This document shows, one piece after another, positions 1 to 5,829 of a stretch of DNA of 7,429 bases (position 1 is the stretch's first letter; each line of letters opens with the position of its first letter). The notes under the pieces were generated by a model, which was not told where the DNA came from, searched no databases, and was given only the letters and a program-made list of their open reading frames with translations. The translations under genes and the position numbers were made by a program. The stretch comes from DATKCN01 sp035513175. GTDB lineage: Bacteria > Chloroflexota > Chloroflexia > Thermomicrobiales > CFX8. The DNA lies in assembly GCA_035513175.1 (NCBI GenBank), contig DATKCN010000193.1, positions 1 to 7,429 of the forward strand. The letters are read 5' to 3'.

Positions 1-213
1 CACGGCACGGGCACCAACGCGCTGCTACTCGCGCCGCCCGACACGATCATGCCGGCCTTTGGCGAGCACAGCGCCCAGCGGCACCGGCTGGCGCTGGCGC
101 TGGCTGACGTGCCGCTGACCGACATCCAACGTCCTGGCACCCATCTCGATCTTGACACGCCCGACGACCTGCGCCGCTACTACGCCGCGTTGCGCGTGGG
201 GGCGATGGAGTAG
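1..213 (+). CDS. CofC/FbiD-type guanylyltransferase of coenzyme F420 biosynthesis, C-terminal fragment
   Basis: The window opens inside this gene; the last 70 codons are visible, ending in TAG at 211-213. The translation begins HGTGTNALLLAPP, continues with PAFGEHSAQRH and ends with a PGTHLDLDTPDDL segment. GTGTN(A)LL, FG..S..RH and the LD(L/V)DTPxDL close to the C-terminus are hallmarks of the CofC/FbiD family. These cytosolic nucleotidyltransferases use GTP to activate 2-phospho-L-lactate (CofC) or phosphoenolpyruvate (FbiD) for building the deazaflavin cofactor F420. Which substrate is used cannot be told from the C-terminus. The related MobA and GlmU-like nucleotidyltransferases lack this exact combination, so the family call is fairly secure. 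The next gene starts 168 bases downstream after inverted repeats, so co-transcription is uncertain. Confidence 0.85.
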   Translation, partial: HGTGTNALLLAPPDTIMPAFGEHSAQRHRLALALADVPLTDIQRPGTHLDLDTPDDLRRYYAALRVGAME

Positions 214-262
214 AGGCTCGTGGATCGGGGACGCCCTTACGAGTGCTGCGGCGCCCCCCCGG

Positions 263-339
263 CCCTCTCTTCAAGTGTTGGGAGAGGGGGAGTTGCTGAC
301 CACATTCCAACGGGCTCCCCCTTCCCTCGCAGTGAAGGG
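263..339. repeat. Nested inverted repeats, REP-like or intergenic terminator region
   Basis: Three competing stems can be drawn. CCCTCTC (263-269) pairs with GAGAGGG (282-288). GGGGGAG (286-292) pairs with CTCCCCC (315-321). CCCTTC (319-324) pairs with GAAGGG (334-339). The first and second share bases 286-288, and the second and third share 319-321, so they are mutually exclusive as hairpins. There is no T-run after any stem, so a classic intrinsic terminator is not supported. The C-rich/G-rich mirrored texture resembles the short dispersed intergenic repeats common in Chloroflexota genomes. Copy number elsewhere in the genome cannot be seen. The rest of the 214-381 gap has a run of seven C at 254-260 and no clear Shine-Dalgarno before the chrA ATG. 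Confidence 0.5.
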
Positions 340-381
340 TGCTAAGGGGTCAGGTTCCTCTAGCGTTACCATACCGCCACG

Positions 382-1632
382 ATGCGTGATGACGGAGGGC
401 ATGTGGCGAGCATTGAGGACGCGCCGGAGCATGATGCCGAGATCCGGCGGGGAGGGTCGTTCCTTGAGGTGCTGCTCGTCTTCCTGCGGCTGGGGCTGAC
501 CTCGTTCGGCGGGCCGGTCGCGCATCTGGGCTACTTCCGGGAGGAGCTGATCGCCCGCCGCAAGTGGGTCGACGACGCCTCCTACGCCGACATCGTGGCG
601 CTGTGCCAGTTCCTGCCGGGACCGGCCAGCAGCCAGGTCGGCATCGCGCTCGGGCTGTCGCGGGCCGGGCTGCGGGGCGGGCTGGCTGCCTGGCTGGGGT
701 TCACGTTGCCGTCCGCCATCGCGATGGTGGCGTTCGCCTACGGCGTCGCGAGCTGGGGCGACATCTCCGAGGCGGGCTGGCTGGCGGGTCTGAAAATCGT
801 CGCCGTGGCCGTCGTCGCGCTGGCGGTGTGGGGCATGGCGAAGTCGCTGACGCCGGACCGCACGCGCGCCTCGATCGCCATACTGGCGGCTATTGCCGTG
901 TTCGCCTGGCCGACCGGCTACGGGCAGGTGTTCGTCATCCTGATCGCCGGGGCGCTGAGCTGGCGCCTGATGCCGCGCGAGCAGCTGCTGCCGCCGAAGC
1001 CGCTGAATCTGGGAATCTCGCGCCGGTTCGCGACCGCCTGTGCCGTCCTCTTCGTCGCGCTGCTGGCCGGCTTGCCGATCCTGCGGGCAGTCGTTGAGAA
1101 CCAGGCGCTCAACATTTTCGACAGCTTCTACCGAGTCGGCTCGCTGGTCTTCGGCGGCGGGCACGTCGTGCTGCCGCTGCTGCAAGGCGAGGTCGTGCCG
1201 CCCGGCTGGGTGACGACCGAGGAGTTCGTAGCCGGATACGGCGCCGCGCAGGCGGTTCCGGGGCCGCTGTTCACCTTCTCCGCCTACCTTGGCGCGGTTT
1301 TGGAGGGCGAGCCTTCTGGCTGGCTGGGCGCGTCGATCGCGCTGGTGGCCGTCTTCCTGCCGTCCTTCCTGCTGGTCTACGCCGCCTTGCCGCTGTGGGA
1401 CCGGCTGCGCGCGCGGGAGGACATTCAGGCCGCGACACGGGGCATCAACGCCGCCGTCGTCGGCATTCTGGTCGCAGCGCTGTACGACCCGGTCTGGACG
1501 AGCGCGATCCACCGTCCGGCCGACTTCGGGCTGGGGCTGGCGGCCTTCGGGCTGCTGGCGTTCTGGAAGTGGCCACCGTGGCTGGTCGTCATACTCTGCG
1601 CGGCGGGCGGGGTGCTCATTGCCGAGCTGTGA
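382..1632 (+). CDS. chrA: Chromate transporter ChrA (CHR family, two-domain form)
   Basis: This 416-residue integral membrane protein has the two-fold repeated CHR architecture. The N-terminal half has LGLTSFGGPVAHL (around residues 38-48) and QFLPGP (P79-G80-P81). The C-terminal half repeats the pattern with FGGGHVVLP (residues 257-265) and AVPGP (P293-G294-P295). Multiple hydrophobic helices fill both halves, and the length matches the usual long-chain ChrA of about 400 residues. Characterised members export chromate from the cytoplasm and give chromate resistance; some relatives have only sulfate-like or unknown substrates, so the substrate is inferred. The ATG at 382 leaves about 25 hydrophilic residues before the first helix. 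No good Shine-Dalgarno precedes it, so a leaderless transcript or the in-frame GTG at 403 is possible. No chrB-like regulator lies beside it. Confidence 0.93.
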   Translation: MRDDGGHVASIEDAPEHDAEIRRGGSFLEVLLVFLRLGLTSFGGPVAHLGYFREELIARRKWVDDASYADIVALCQFLPGPASSQVGIALGLSRAGLRGGLAAWLGFTLPSAIAMVAFAYGVASWGDISEAGWLAGLKIVAVAVVALAVWGMAKSLTPDRTRASIAILAAIAVFAWPTGYGQVFVILIAGALSWRLMPREQLLPPKPLNLGISRRFATACAVLFVALLAGLPILRAVVENQALNIFDSFYRVGSLVFGGGHVVLPLLQGEVVPPGWVTTEEFVAGYGAAQAVPGPLFTFSAYLGAVLEGEPSGWLGASIALVAVFLPSFLLVYAALPLWDRLRAREDIQAATRGINAAVVGILVAALYDPVWTSAIHRPADFGLGLAAFGLLAFWKWPPWLVVILCAAGGVLIAEL

Positions 1633-1633
1633 G

Positions 1634-1668
1634 CGCGCCGCGCTGCCCAGCGCCCGTTTAGCGGCGCG
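1634..1668 (+). terminator. GC-rich hairpin after chrA
   Basis: CGCGCCGC (1634-1641) pairs with GCGGCGCG (1661-1668), giving an 8-bp perfect stem that begins two bases after the chrA TGA. A smaller stem lies at its left base: GCGCTG (1640-1645) is complementary to CAGCGC (1648-1653), though a loop of at least four bases would break the innermost pair. No T-tract follows, so an intrinsic terminator is only tentative. It could equally protect the mRNA 3' end or support Rho-dependent ending. Confidence 0.35.
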
Positions 1669-1891
1669 TCGGGTACACTAGACGCAGCCGGCTGGCCTCT
1701 CGAACGATTGTGACATCGTCGCATCATTGACGCAATCCGGCCATCCAGGTCCTCCGCAACCGCCATGCAGCCTGGGCAATCGTGGTCTCCACGTGCGGCG
1801 TTTCGCGGACGTGCCCGCGACGACCATTCGAGCATCCATGTTCCGGTCCTGTCATCCGCAATCGCCAGACGCGCCGCTGCATTCGACGCCA

Positions 1892-1898
1892 GGGGAGG
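1892..1898 (+). promoter_or_regulatory. Strong Shine-Dalgarno before the 28-codon leader ORF
   Basis: GGGGAGG lies seven bases before the GTG at 1906, close to ideal spacing. It is much stronger than anything before the antiporter's own GTG at 1985, where only a weak AGG at 1972-1974 is present. In the antiporter reading frame there is a TGA at 1907-1909, so this site cannot serve a longer antiporter; it can only serve the short ORF directly. Confidence 0.4.
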
Positions 1899-1905
1899 GC
1901 GGAGA

Positions 1906-1992
1906 GTGAACTCATACCATTCTGCGACTTCCGGCGGCGCGGCCCGCCGGGAATCCGTCGCCACGTTCGTCAGGCGCGCGCGCCGTGGATGA
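1906..1992 (+). CDS. Possible 28-residue leader ORF overlapping the antiporter start
   Basis: A GTG start behind a well-placed GGGGAGG opens 28 codons, beginning MNSYHSATSGGAARR and ending in RRARRG. The TGA stop at 1990-1992 lies just inside the antiporter gene, whose GTG is at 1985, giving an 8-base overlap in a different frame. This is the geometry of translational coupling: ribosomes finishing the leader could reinitiate on the antiporter, which lacks a good Shine-Dalgarno. The peptide has a basic C-terminus and no recognised domain. Codon third positions are less G/C-biased than in the neighbouring genes, so it may be a chance ORF or a regulatory leader rather than a selected peptide. 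Confidence 0.25.
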   Translation: MNSYHSATSGGAARRESVATFVRRARRG

Positions 1993-3817
1993 CGCGAACT
2001 TTCTGGCGACGCTCGCGATCGCGCTGATCGTGGCGCTGGCCTGCGTTTCCCTGGCGATCCGGCTGGGGCAGTCGGCGATCCTGGGCTACATCGTGGGCGG
2101 CGTCATCATCAGCCCGCACACGCCCGGCTTCGTGGGCGACCAGCTGGCTGTCGACCAGATGGCCGAGGTGGGCGTCATCCTGCTGATGTTCACTATCGGC
2201 GTGCAGCTCTCGTTGCGAGATCTGCTGCGCGTCGGGCGCATCGCGACAGTGGGCGGCTCGATCCAGGTCGTGCTGACGATCGGCATCGGCGCGCTGGTCG
2301 GCTGGCTGCTGGGCTGGGGCTGGCTGGAGGCGCTGTTCTTCGGCGCGGTCATCTCCAACTCGTCCAGCACCGTGCTGAGCAAGGTGCTCGCCGAACGGGG
2401 GGAGTCCGGCGCCGTCCACGGCCAGATCGCGCTGGCCTGGTCGACCATCCAGGACATGAGCACGATCATCCTGGTCGTCGTGCTCACGGCGCTGGCGGAG
2501 GGCGGCGACATGCTGGCCGTCGATCTCACCTGGGCCACCCTGCGCGCCGCGTTGTTTCTGGCGCTGATCGGGCCCGTCGGCATTCGCGTGCTGCCGTGGC
2601 TGTTCGAGCGCGTCGCGGCACTGCGCAGCCGGGAGATTTTCATTATCAGCGTTGCGGCGTTCGCGTTGGGGACCGCGTACGCGGCCACCTTTTTCGGGCT
2701 GTCGCTGGCGCTGGGCGCGTTCGTGGCCGGGGTGGTGGTCAGCGAGTCGGACCTGTCGCATCAGATCATCGGCGAGGTGACGCCGCTGCGTGACATCTTC
2801 GCCGGCATCTTCTTCATCTCGGTCGGGATGCTCGTCGACGTGGGTTACGTGACGACGCACCTGCCGCTCGTTCTGCTGGCGGTCGCGCTCATCGTCATCG
2901 CGAAGGGCGCGCTGGTCGCGGCGCTGACGCTCGCATTCCGCTATCCCGTGCGCACCGCCGCGCTGACCGGCGTCGCGCTGGCGCAGTCGGCCGAGTTCTC
3001 ATTCATTCTGGCCCGCGTCGGAGCGGACATCAACGCGGTGTCAGCGGAGATTTTCAGCCTGATGCTGGCGGCGTCGGCGGCCAGCATCGTCGTGTCGCCA
3101 TTGCTGCATCGCGTGGCGCCGCCGCTCATCCGCCAGCTCGAACGCTCCATGCGGGGACCGGCTCTGGGCCGCCTGCCCGAGCGTGGCGAGGACGAGCCGC
3201 CGCCACGGGGCCATGCCGTGCTGTGCGGCTACGGGCGCGTCGGCCACGTGATCGGCAGCGCCCTGCGACGGCGTGGATTCCCGATCATCGTCGTCGAGCA
3301 GGACCAGCGCATCGTGCGGCAGCTGCGCGACGAGGGGGTGCGAGCGCTGCTCGGCTACGCGGAGCACCCGAGCCTGATCGAGCAGATGCATCTGGAGACG
3401 GCCAGGGTGCTGATCGTGGCCGTCCCCGACGCGCTGGCCGCGCGGCGCATCGTCGACGAGGCTCTGCGCATCAACCCACGGCTGCACGTCGTGGCCCGCA
3501 CGCATAGCCAGGAGGAACGGGACCGGCTCGACCAGCTGGGAGTCGAGGAGGCGGTCGTCGGCGAGCTGGAGCTCGCGATCGAGATGACGCGCTTCGCCTT
3601 GCACCGCTTCGGGGTCGGCACGCTGGAGACGCAGGCCGTGCTGCAACGGTTGCGCCATCAGCACCAGCCGGCGCGTGACGCGAGGAACGCGCTACCGCGC
3701 GGCCGGAACCGATTGCGCCAGCGCATCGCCAATGTCGGCGGCCGTCGCCCGGGTAGAGCGCCCGACGCCGATGATGACGACGTCGATGCTCCGGAGGCGG
3801 CCTCGCGTCGGTCCTGA
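1985..3817 (+). CDS. Kef/YbaL-type monovalent cation:proton antiporter (CPA2) with TrkA-N domain
   Basis: This 610-residue protein has an N-terminal membrane exchanger domain (about residues 5-385, a dozen or so hydrophobic segments) and a cytosolic nucleotide-binding domain (from about residue 408). The membrane part carries ILGYIVGGVIISP near the N-terminus, an SNSSSTVLSKVLAERGE segment and the Q156-D157 pair typical of K+/H+ exchangers of the CPA2 group. The soluble part has the Rossmann motif G415-Y-G417-R-V-G420 and acidic E438 after the second strand, as in NAD(H)-binding TrkA-N/KTN domains that gate ion flux. The expected role is K+ (or Na+) efflux in exchange for H+ in pH, osmotic or electrophile stress. 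The GTG at 1985 is chosen because the frame has a TGA at 1907 and the next in-frame start would cut the first helix. The last 50 or so residues are Arg/Asp-rich, low in complexity and weaker in GC3 bias, so the ancestral stop may have been lost. Confidence 0.9.
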   Translation: MDDANFLATLAIALIVALACVSLAIRLGQSAILGYIVGGVIISPHTPGFVGDQLAVDQMAEVGVILLMFTIGVQLSLRDLLRVGRIATVGGSIQVVLTIGIGALVGWLLGWGWLEALFFGAVISNSSSTVLSKVLAERGESGAVHGQIALAWSTIQDMSTIILVVVLTALAEGGDMLAVDLTWATLRAALFLALIGPVGIRVLPWLFERVAALRSREIFIISVAAFALGTAYAATFFGLSLALGAFVAGVVVSESDLSHQIIGEVTPLRDIFAGIFFISVGMLVDVGYVTTHLPLVLLAVALIVIAKGALVAALTLAFRYPVRTAALTGVALAQSAEFSFILARVGADINAVSAEIFSLMLAASAASIVVSPLLHRVAPPLIRQLERSMRGPALGRLPERGEDEPPPRGHAVLCGYGRVGHVIGSALRRRGFPIIVVEQDQRIVRQLRDEGVRALLGYAEHPSLIEQMHLETARVLIVAVPDALAARRIVDEALRINPRLHVVARTHSQEERDRLDQLGVEEAVVGELELAIEMTRFALHRFGVGTLETQAVLQRLRHQHQPARDARNALPRGRNRLRQRIANVGGRRPGRAPDADDDDVDAPEAASRRS

Positions 3818-3871
3818 CTGGCTCAACCCGCGGTCCCTCCCGTTCTCCGCGAGATCGTACATCAGGCCCTG

Positions 3872-3895
3872 CCGCGCCCGAATTGGACGGCGCGG
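3872..3895 (+). terminator. GC-rich hairpin after the antiporter gene
   Basis: CCGCGCC (3872-3878) pairs perfectly with GGCGCGG (3889-3895) around a ten-base loop, 54 bases after the antiporter TGA. It is followed by GGTACAGTTC rather than a T-run, so it is at best an atypical terminator. The same GC stem plus GGGTACA(C/G)T layout follows chrA. Confidence 0.35.
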
Positions 3896-4015
3896 GGTAC
3901 AGTTCTGCACAGGACGCGAGGAATGATGACCGGCGTACCTTGTGACGAGCACCCCCGCGCTGGCATTGTCCAAGCATGACGACAACGAGACCTGCCACGA
4001 CATTCGCGCGGATAT

Positions 4016-4021
4016 GGAGAG
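4016..4021 (+). promoter_or_regulatory. Ribosome binding site favouring the ATG at 4026
   Basis: GGAGAG sits four bases before the ATG at 4026. This is somewhat close, but it is the only purine-rich site in the area, and it makes the lipoprotein signal begin directly at MKLAAG. The upstream in-frame GTG (3942) and ATG (4014) have no comparable site. Confidence 0.45.
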
Positions 4022-4025
4022 TCTG

Positions 4026-5429
4026 ATGAAGCTGGCGGCAGGCGCGCTCATGTGCGCGCTCATCATCCTGCTGAGCGCGTGCCTGGGCTCGGACGCCGAT
4101 CCCACGGCGACGGCGACCAGCGCGCCCGAGGCGGCGACCGCGACCGAGCAGCCCGCCGCGACCCCCACCATCGCCAACCCGACGGCCACGACCGCGGCGG
4201 CGCCAACCGTTGCCGCGCCAACCAGCGCCCCGGCAACGGCCTCGACCCCGACGACAGCCGCGGCCACCGCGACGCCAGGCGAGCAGGTAAGCGACATCGA
4301 GGTCCAGCTGGCGGGCGTCGCCGCCATCGTGGCCGAGATCCGGGGGCTGGAGTGGCTGGAGGATGTCGGGGTCACGATCGTTTCCCGGCAGGGCATGCAG
4401 GAGTACCTGCTCGACCTGCTGGAGGCGGACTATTCCGCGGAGGAGGCCAGGCAGGACAGCCAGCTGCTGTGGCTGCTGCGCCTGATGAACGACCCCGAGC
4501 TGGACATCCACGAGCTGTATTCGGACCTGCTCGCTGAATCGGTCGCGGGGCTGTACGACACGGAGACGCAGGAGATCCTGACGCTGGGCGAGGGGGACGG
4601 TCTGACGCCGCTGGCCGCCATGATCATGGCGCACGAGTACACCCACGCCCTCCAGGACCAGCATTACGGGCTCGACTCGCTGCGCCCCGACGACCTCGAC
4701 AGCGAAGCGCGGTTCGCGATGCAGGCGCTGACCGAGGGGGACGCCGAGATCGTGCGCACGCTGTACCTGTTCGACCACATGAGCCGCGAGGACCTCCTGG
4801 CGATCATGAGCGATCCGGCGTTGGACTCCGAGATCCCGGAGGACGTGCCGGCCTACCTGCTGGAGATCAACTACTTCCCGTACACCTCCGGCGCCGAGTT
4901 CGCGGCCTACCTCTACCAGCGCGGCGGCTTCGAGGCCATCGACGCGGCATACGCCGATCCGCCCCTCTCCACCGAGCAGATCCTGCATCCGGAGAAGTAC
5001 GCCGGACCGGAGCGCGACAATCCGGTGCTGGTCGAGCTTCCGGACTTCGGTGGCGCGTTGGGCGAGGGCTGGGTCGAGATACAGAACGACGTCATCGGCG
5101 AGTTCGACCTGCGCATACTGCTGCGCGAGAACGGCGCGTCCGACTTCACCCAGGCCGCGGCCGGCTGGGGCGGCGGGCGCTACCTGTTCTACACGAGCGG
5201 CGAGAGCGGCATCGTCATCAACGGCGTCGCGTGGGACAGCGACGAGGACCGCGAGGAGTTCGATGAAGCCTTCCTGAGCACGCTGGAGGGCATGCTGGAG
5301 AGCGGCGGCATCTACGACGACGGCGCCGGGCGCTTCCACACGCTGATCCAGTACGAGCGCTTGTCGGTATTCATGGCGTCCAACGACCGCGAGGCGCTGC
5401 AACGGGCCATCTCCGTGCTGGTCGGCTGA
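4026..5429 (+). CDS. Lipoprotein with HExxH zinc-metallopeptidase signature, family uncharacterised
   Basis: The 467-residue product opens with a short lipoprotein signal: MK, a hydrophobic stretch and the lipobox L16-S17-A18-C19, so it should be lipid-anchored outside the membrane. Residues about 24-85 are an Ala/Thr/Pro-rich spacer of the kind that lifts a domain off the membrane. Then come ESVAGLYDTETQEI and AHEYTHALQDQH, containing H203-E204-Y-T-H207. The segment LTEGDAE places E237, a plausible third zinc ligand, 30 residues after H207 (gluzincin-like). A C-terminal region has GEGWVEIQNDVIGEFDL and AAGWGGGRYLFY. Similar proteins with VAG(F/Y)YD and HE(L/Y)xHALQDQH are known mainly as hypothetical surface proteins. 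Zinc binding and proteolysis are inferred and the substrate is unknown. The start at 4026 rests on the signal peptide and the GGAGAG before it; starts at 3942 or 4014 would bury the signal behind a polar extension. Confidence 0.8.
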   Translation: MKLAAGALMCALIILLSACLGSDADPTATATSAPEAATATEQPAATPTIANPTATTAAAPTVAAPTSAPATASTPTTAAATATPGEQVSDIEVQLAGVAAIVAEIRGLEWLEDVGVTIVSRQGMQEYLLDLLEADYSAEEARQDSQLLWLLRLMNDPELDIHELYSDLLAESVAGLYDTETQEILTLGEGDGLTPLAAMIMAHEYTHALQDQHYGLDSLRPDDLDSEARFAMQALTEGDAEIVRTLYLFDHMSREDLLAIMSDPALDSEIPEDVPAYLLEINYFPYTSGAEFAAYLYQRGGFEAIDAAYADPPLSTEQILHPEKYAGPERDNPVLVELPDFGGALGEGWVEIQNDVIGEFDLRILLRENGASDFTQAAAGWGGGRYLFYTSGESGIVINGVAWDSDEDREEFDEAFLSTLEGMLESGGIYDDGAGRFHTLIQYERLSVFMASNDREALQRAISVLVG

Positions 5430-5471
5430 TCGAACTGACACTCCCGCCGGCAGTAGAGCGGCTTTCAGAAG

Positions 5472-5486
5472 CGTGACCTCGTCACG
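5472..5486 (+). terminator. Small perfect hairpin after the metallopeptidase gene
   Basis: CGTGAC (5472-5477) pairs with GTCACG (5481-5486) around a three-base loop, 43 bases after the stop at 5429. No T-run follows. Its last base abuts the first repeat copy. It could help end transcription of the lipoprotein gene, but the support is only structural. Confidence 0.25.
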
Positions 5487-5524
5487 TCATCCTGAGCGAA
5501 GCCGAAGGGCTGCGCTACGCTCAG
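5486..5524 (+). repeat. Dispersed repeat copy A with 33-bp near-palindromic core
   Basis: GTCAT is followed by a core at 5492-5524 that begins CTGAGCG and ends CGCTCAG, seven complementary bases at each end. Inside it is a further AGCC/GGCT stem. The same 33-base core recurs at 5668-5700 with only two differences. Confidence 0.75.
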
Positions 5525-5569
5525 CAGTCGGCCACAGTGATCTTGTCATCGTGCGCGCCCCTGTGATTT

Positions 5570-5606
5570 GTCATCCTGAGCGCAACGAAGTGGAGTCGAA
5601 GGACCT
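5570..5606 (+). repeat. Dispersed repeat copy B, short form
   Basis: This copy starts GTCATCCTGAGCG and ends GTCGAAGGACCT (5595-5606), the usual two ends of this repeat type. Both ends have inverted counterparts in copy C, so 5570-5706 as a whole is a large interrupted inverted repeat. Confidence 0.7.
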
Positions 5607-5635
5607 ACTCGACGCCACGTTGTCGGCAGCGGAGC

Positions 5636-5706
5636 AGATCCTTCGACTGCGTTCCGCGGAGCCTGTTCTGAGCGAAGCCGAAGGGCTGCACTCCGCTCAG
5701 GATGAC
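5636..5706 (-). repeat. Dispersed repeat copy C, inverted long form
   Basis: Read on the minus strand it starts GTCATCCTGAGCGG (right end 5706) and ends GTCGAAGGATCT (left end 5636), matching the two ends of copy B. Between them it holds extra sequence including the 33-base near-palindrome (5668-5700) shared with copy A at 31 of 33 positions. The short/long pair suggests internal insertion or loss. Confidence 0.7.
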
Positions 5707-5749
5707 AGCCAGGGGGCGAGTTCCATGAAAAGACCCCTGCGGTCAACTA

Positions 5750-5760
5750 CTCAGGATGAC
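5750..5760 (-). repeat. Repeat end fragment D
   Basis: CTCAGGATGAC is an exact inverted copy of the 11-base repeat end. The rest of the unit is not recognisable next to it, so it looks like a truncated or decayed copy. Confidence 0.5.
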
Positions 5761-5783
5761 AGGCTTTTGCAAACCGCTATAGA

Positions 5784-5818
5784 GAACGCGGCGCGGGCAG
5801 ATGGCGCCGCGCGCGTTC
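5784..5818 (-). terminator. Likely terminator of the LuxR-type regulator gene
   Basis: GCGGCGC (5788-5794) pairs with GCGCCGC (5804-5810), and GAAC (5784-5787) with GTTC (5815-5818), leaving a four-base bulge and a nine-base loop. On the minus strand it starts 11 bases after the TGA of the regulator gene. The transcript then reads a mixed sequence with TTTGCAAAAG rather than a clean U-run. Position and stem strength support a terminator for the minus strand. Confidence 0.45.
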
Positions 5819-5829
5819 CGTGACCGCCG

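Larger units (their letters stand above)
1633..1984. other. 352-base gap between chrA and the antiporter gene
   Basis: No RNA gene or long convincing coding region is visible. The left end holds a GC hairpin (1634-1668) followed by a -10-like TACACT at 1674-1679. The right end holds a strong Shine-Dalgarno (1892-1898) and a 28-codon ORF that runs into the antiporter start. A TACCAT hexamer at 1915-1920 could be a -10 element, but I see no matching -35. The central part, about 1700-1890, is less regular in codon use than the flanking genes and appears non-coding in all frames. I looked for features of a cyclic-di-AMP (ydaO-type) riboswitch, sometimes found before potassium transporters, and could not support one. 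Confidence 0.6.
5430..5829. other. 400-base gap between convergent genes, rich in repeats
   Basis: No real gene is seen. From the left it contains a small hairpin (5472-5486), four occurrences of the 11-mer GTCATCCTGAG (two direct at 5486 and 5570, two inverted at 5696-5706 and 5750-5760), and a strong hairpin at 5784-5818. Peptides read through it have the HPERSRR and LSEAEGL strings that are typical of false ORFs across this repeat class. Confidence 0.75.

Noticed and set aside
271..1512. 413-codon antisense reading frame opposite chrA
   Set aside because: It is Arg/Gln/Asp-rich with no domain, as expected when a GC-rich gene is read on the opposite strand; the sense frame is a clear ChrA.
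3883..3903. TTGGAC with TACAGT as a sigma-70 promoter
   Set aside because: The spacer is only nine bases, far below the usual 16-18.
3923..3979. 18-codon ORF beginning MMTGVPCDEH
   Set aside because: The GAGGA lies directly against the ATG with no spacer, the peptide has no features and it is too short to support.
3942..4025. N-terminal extension of the metallopeptidase from GTG 3942
   Set aside because: It would put 28 polar residues, including a Cys and several Asp, before the lipoprotein signal, and it has no ribosome site.
3471..5441. 656-codon antisense reading frame opposite the metallopeptidase
   Set aside because: Composition is Val/Gln/Arg-rich with a Gly/Arg low-complexity block that is simply the complement of the Ala/Thr/Pro spacer; the plus frame has a signal peptide and HExxH motif.
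5473..5823. 116-codon ORF across the intergenic repeats
   Set aside because: Its HPERSRR, HPERNEVESKDLL and LSEAEGL strings are the known translation artefact of GTCATCCTGAGCG-type repeats, and it crosses hairpins.
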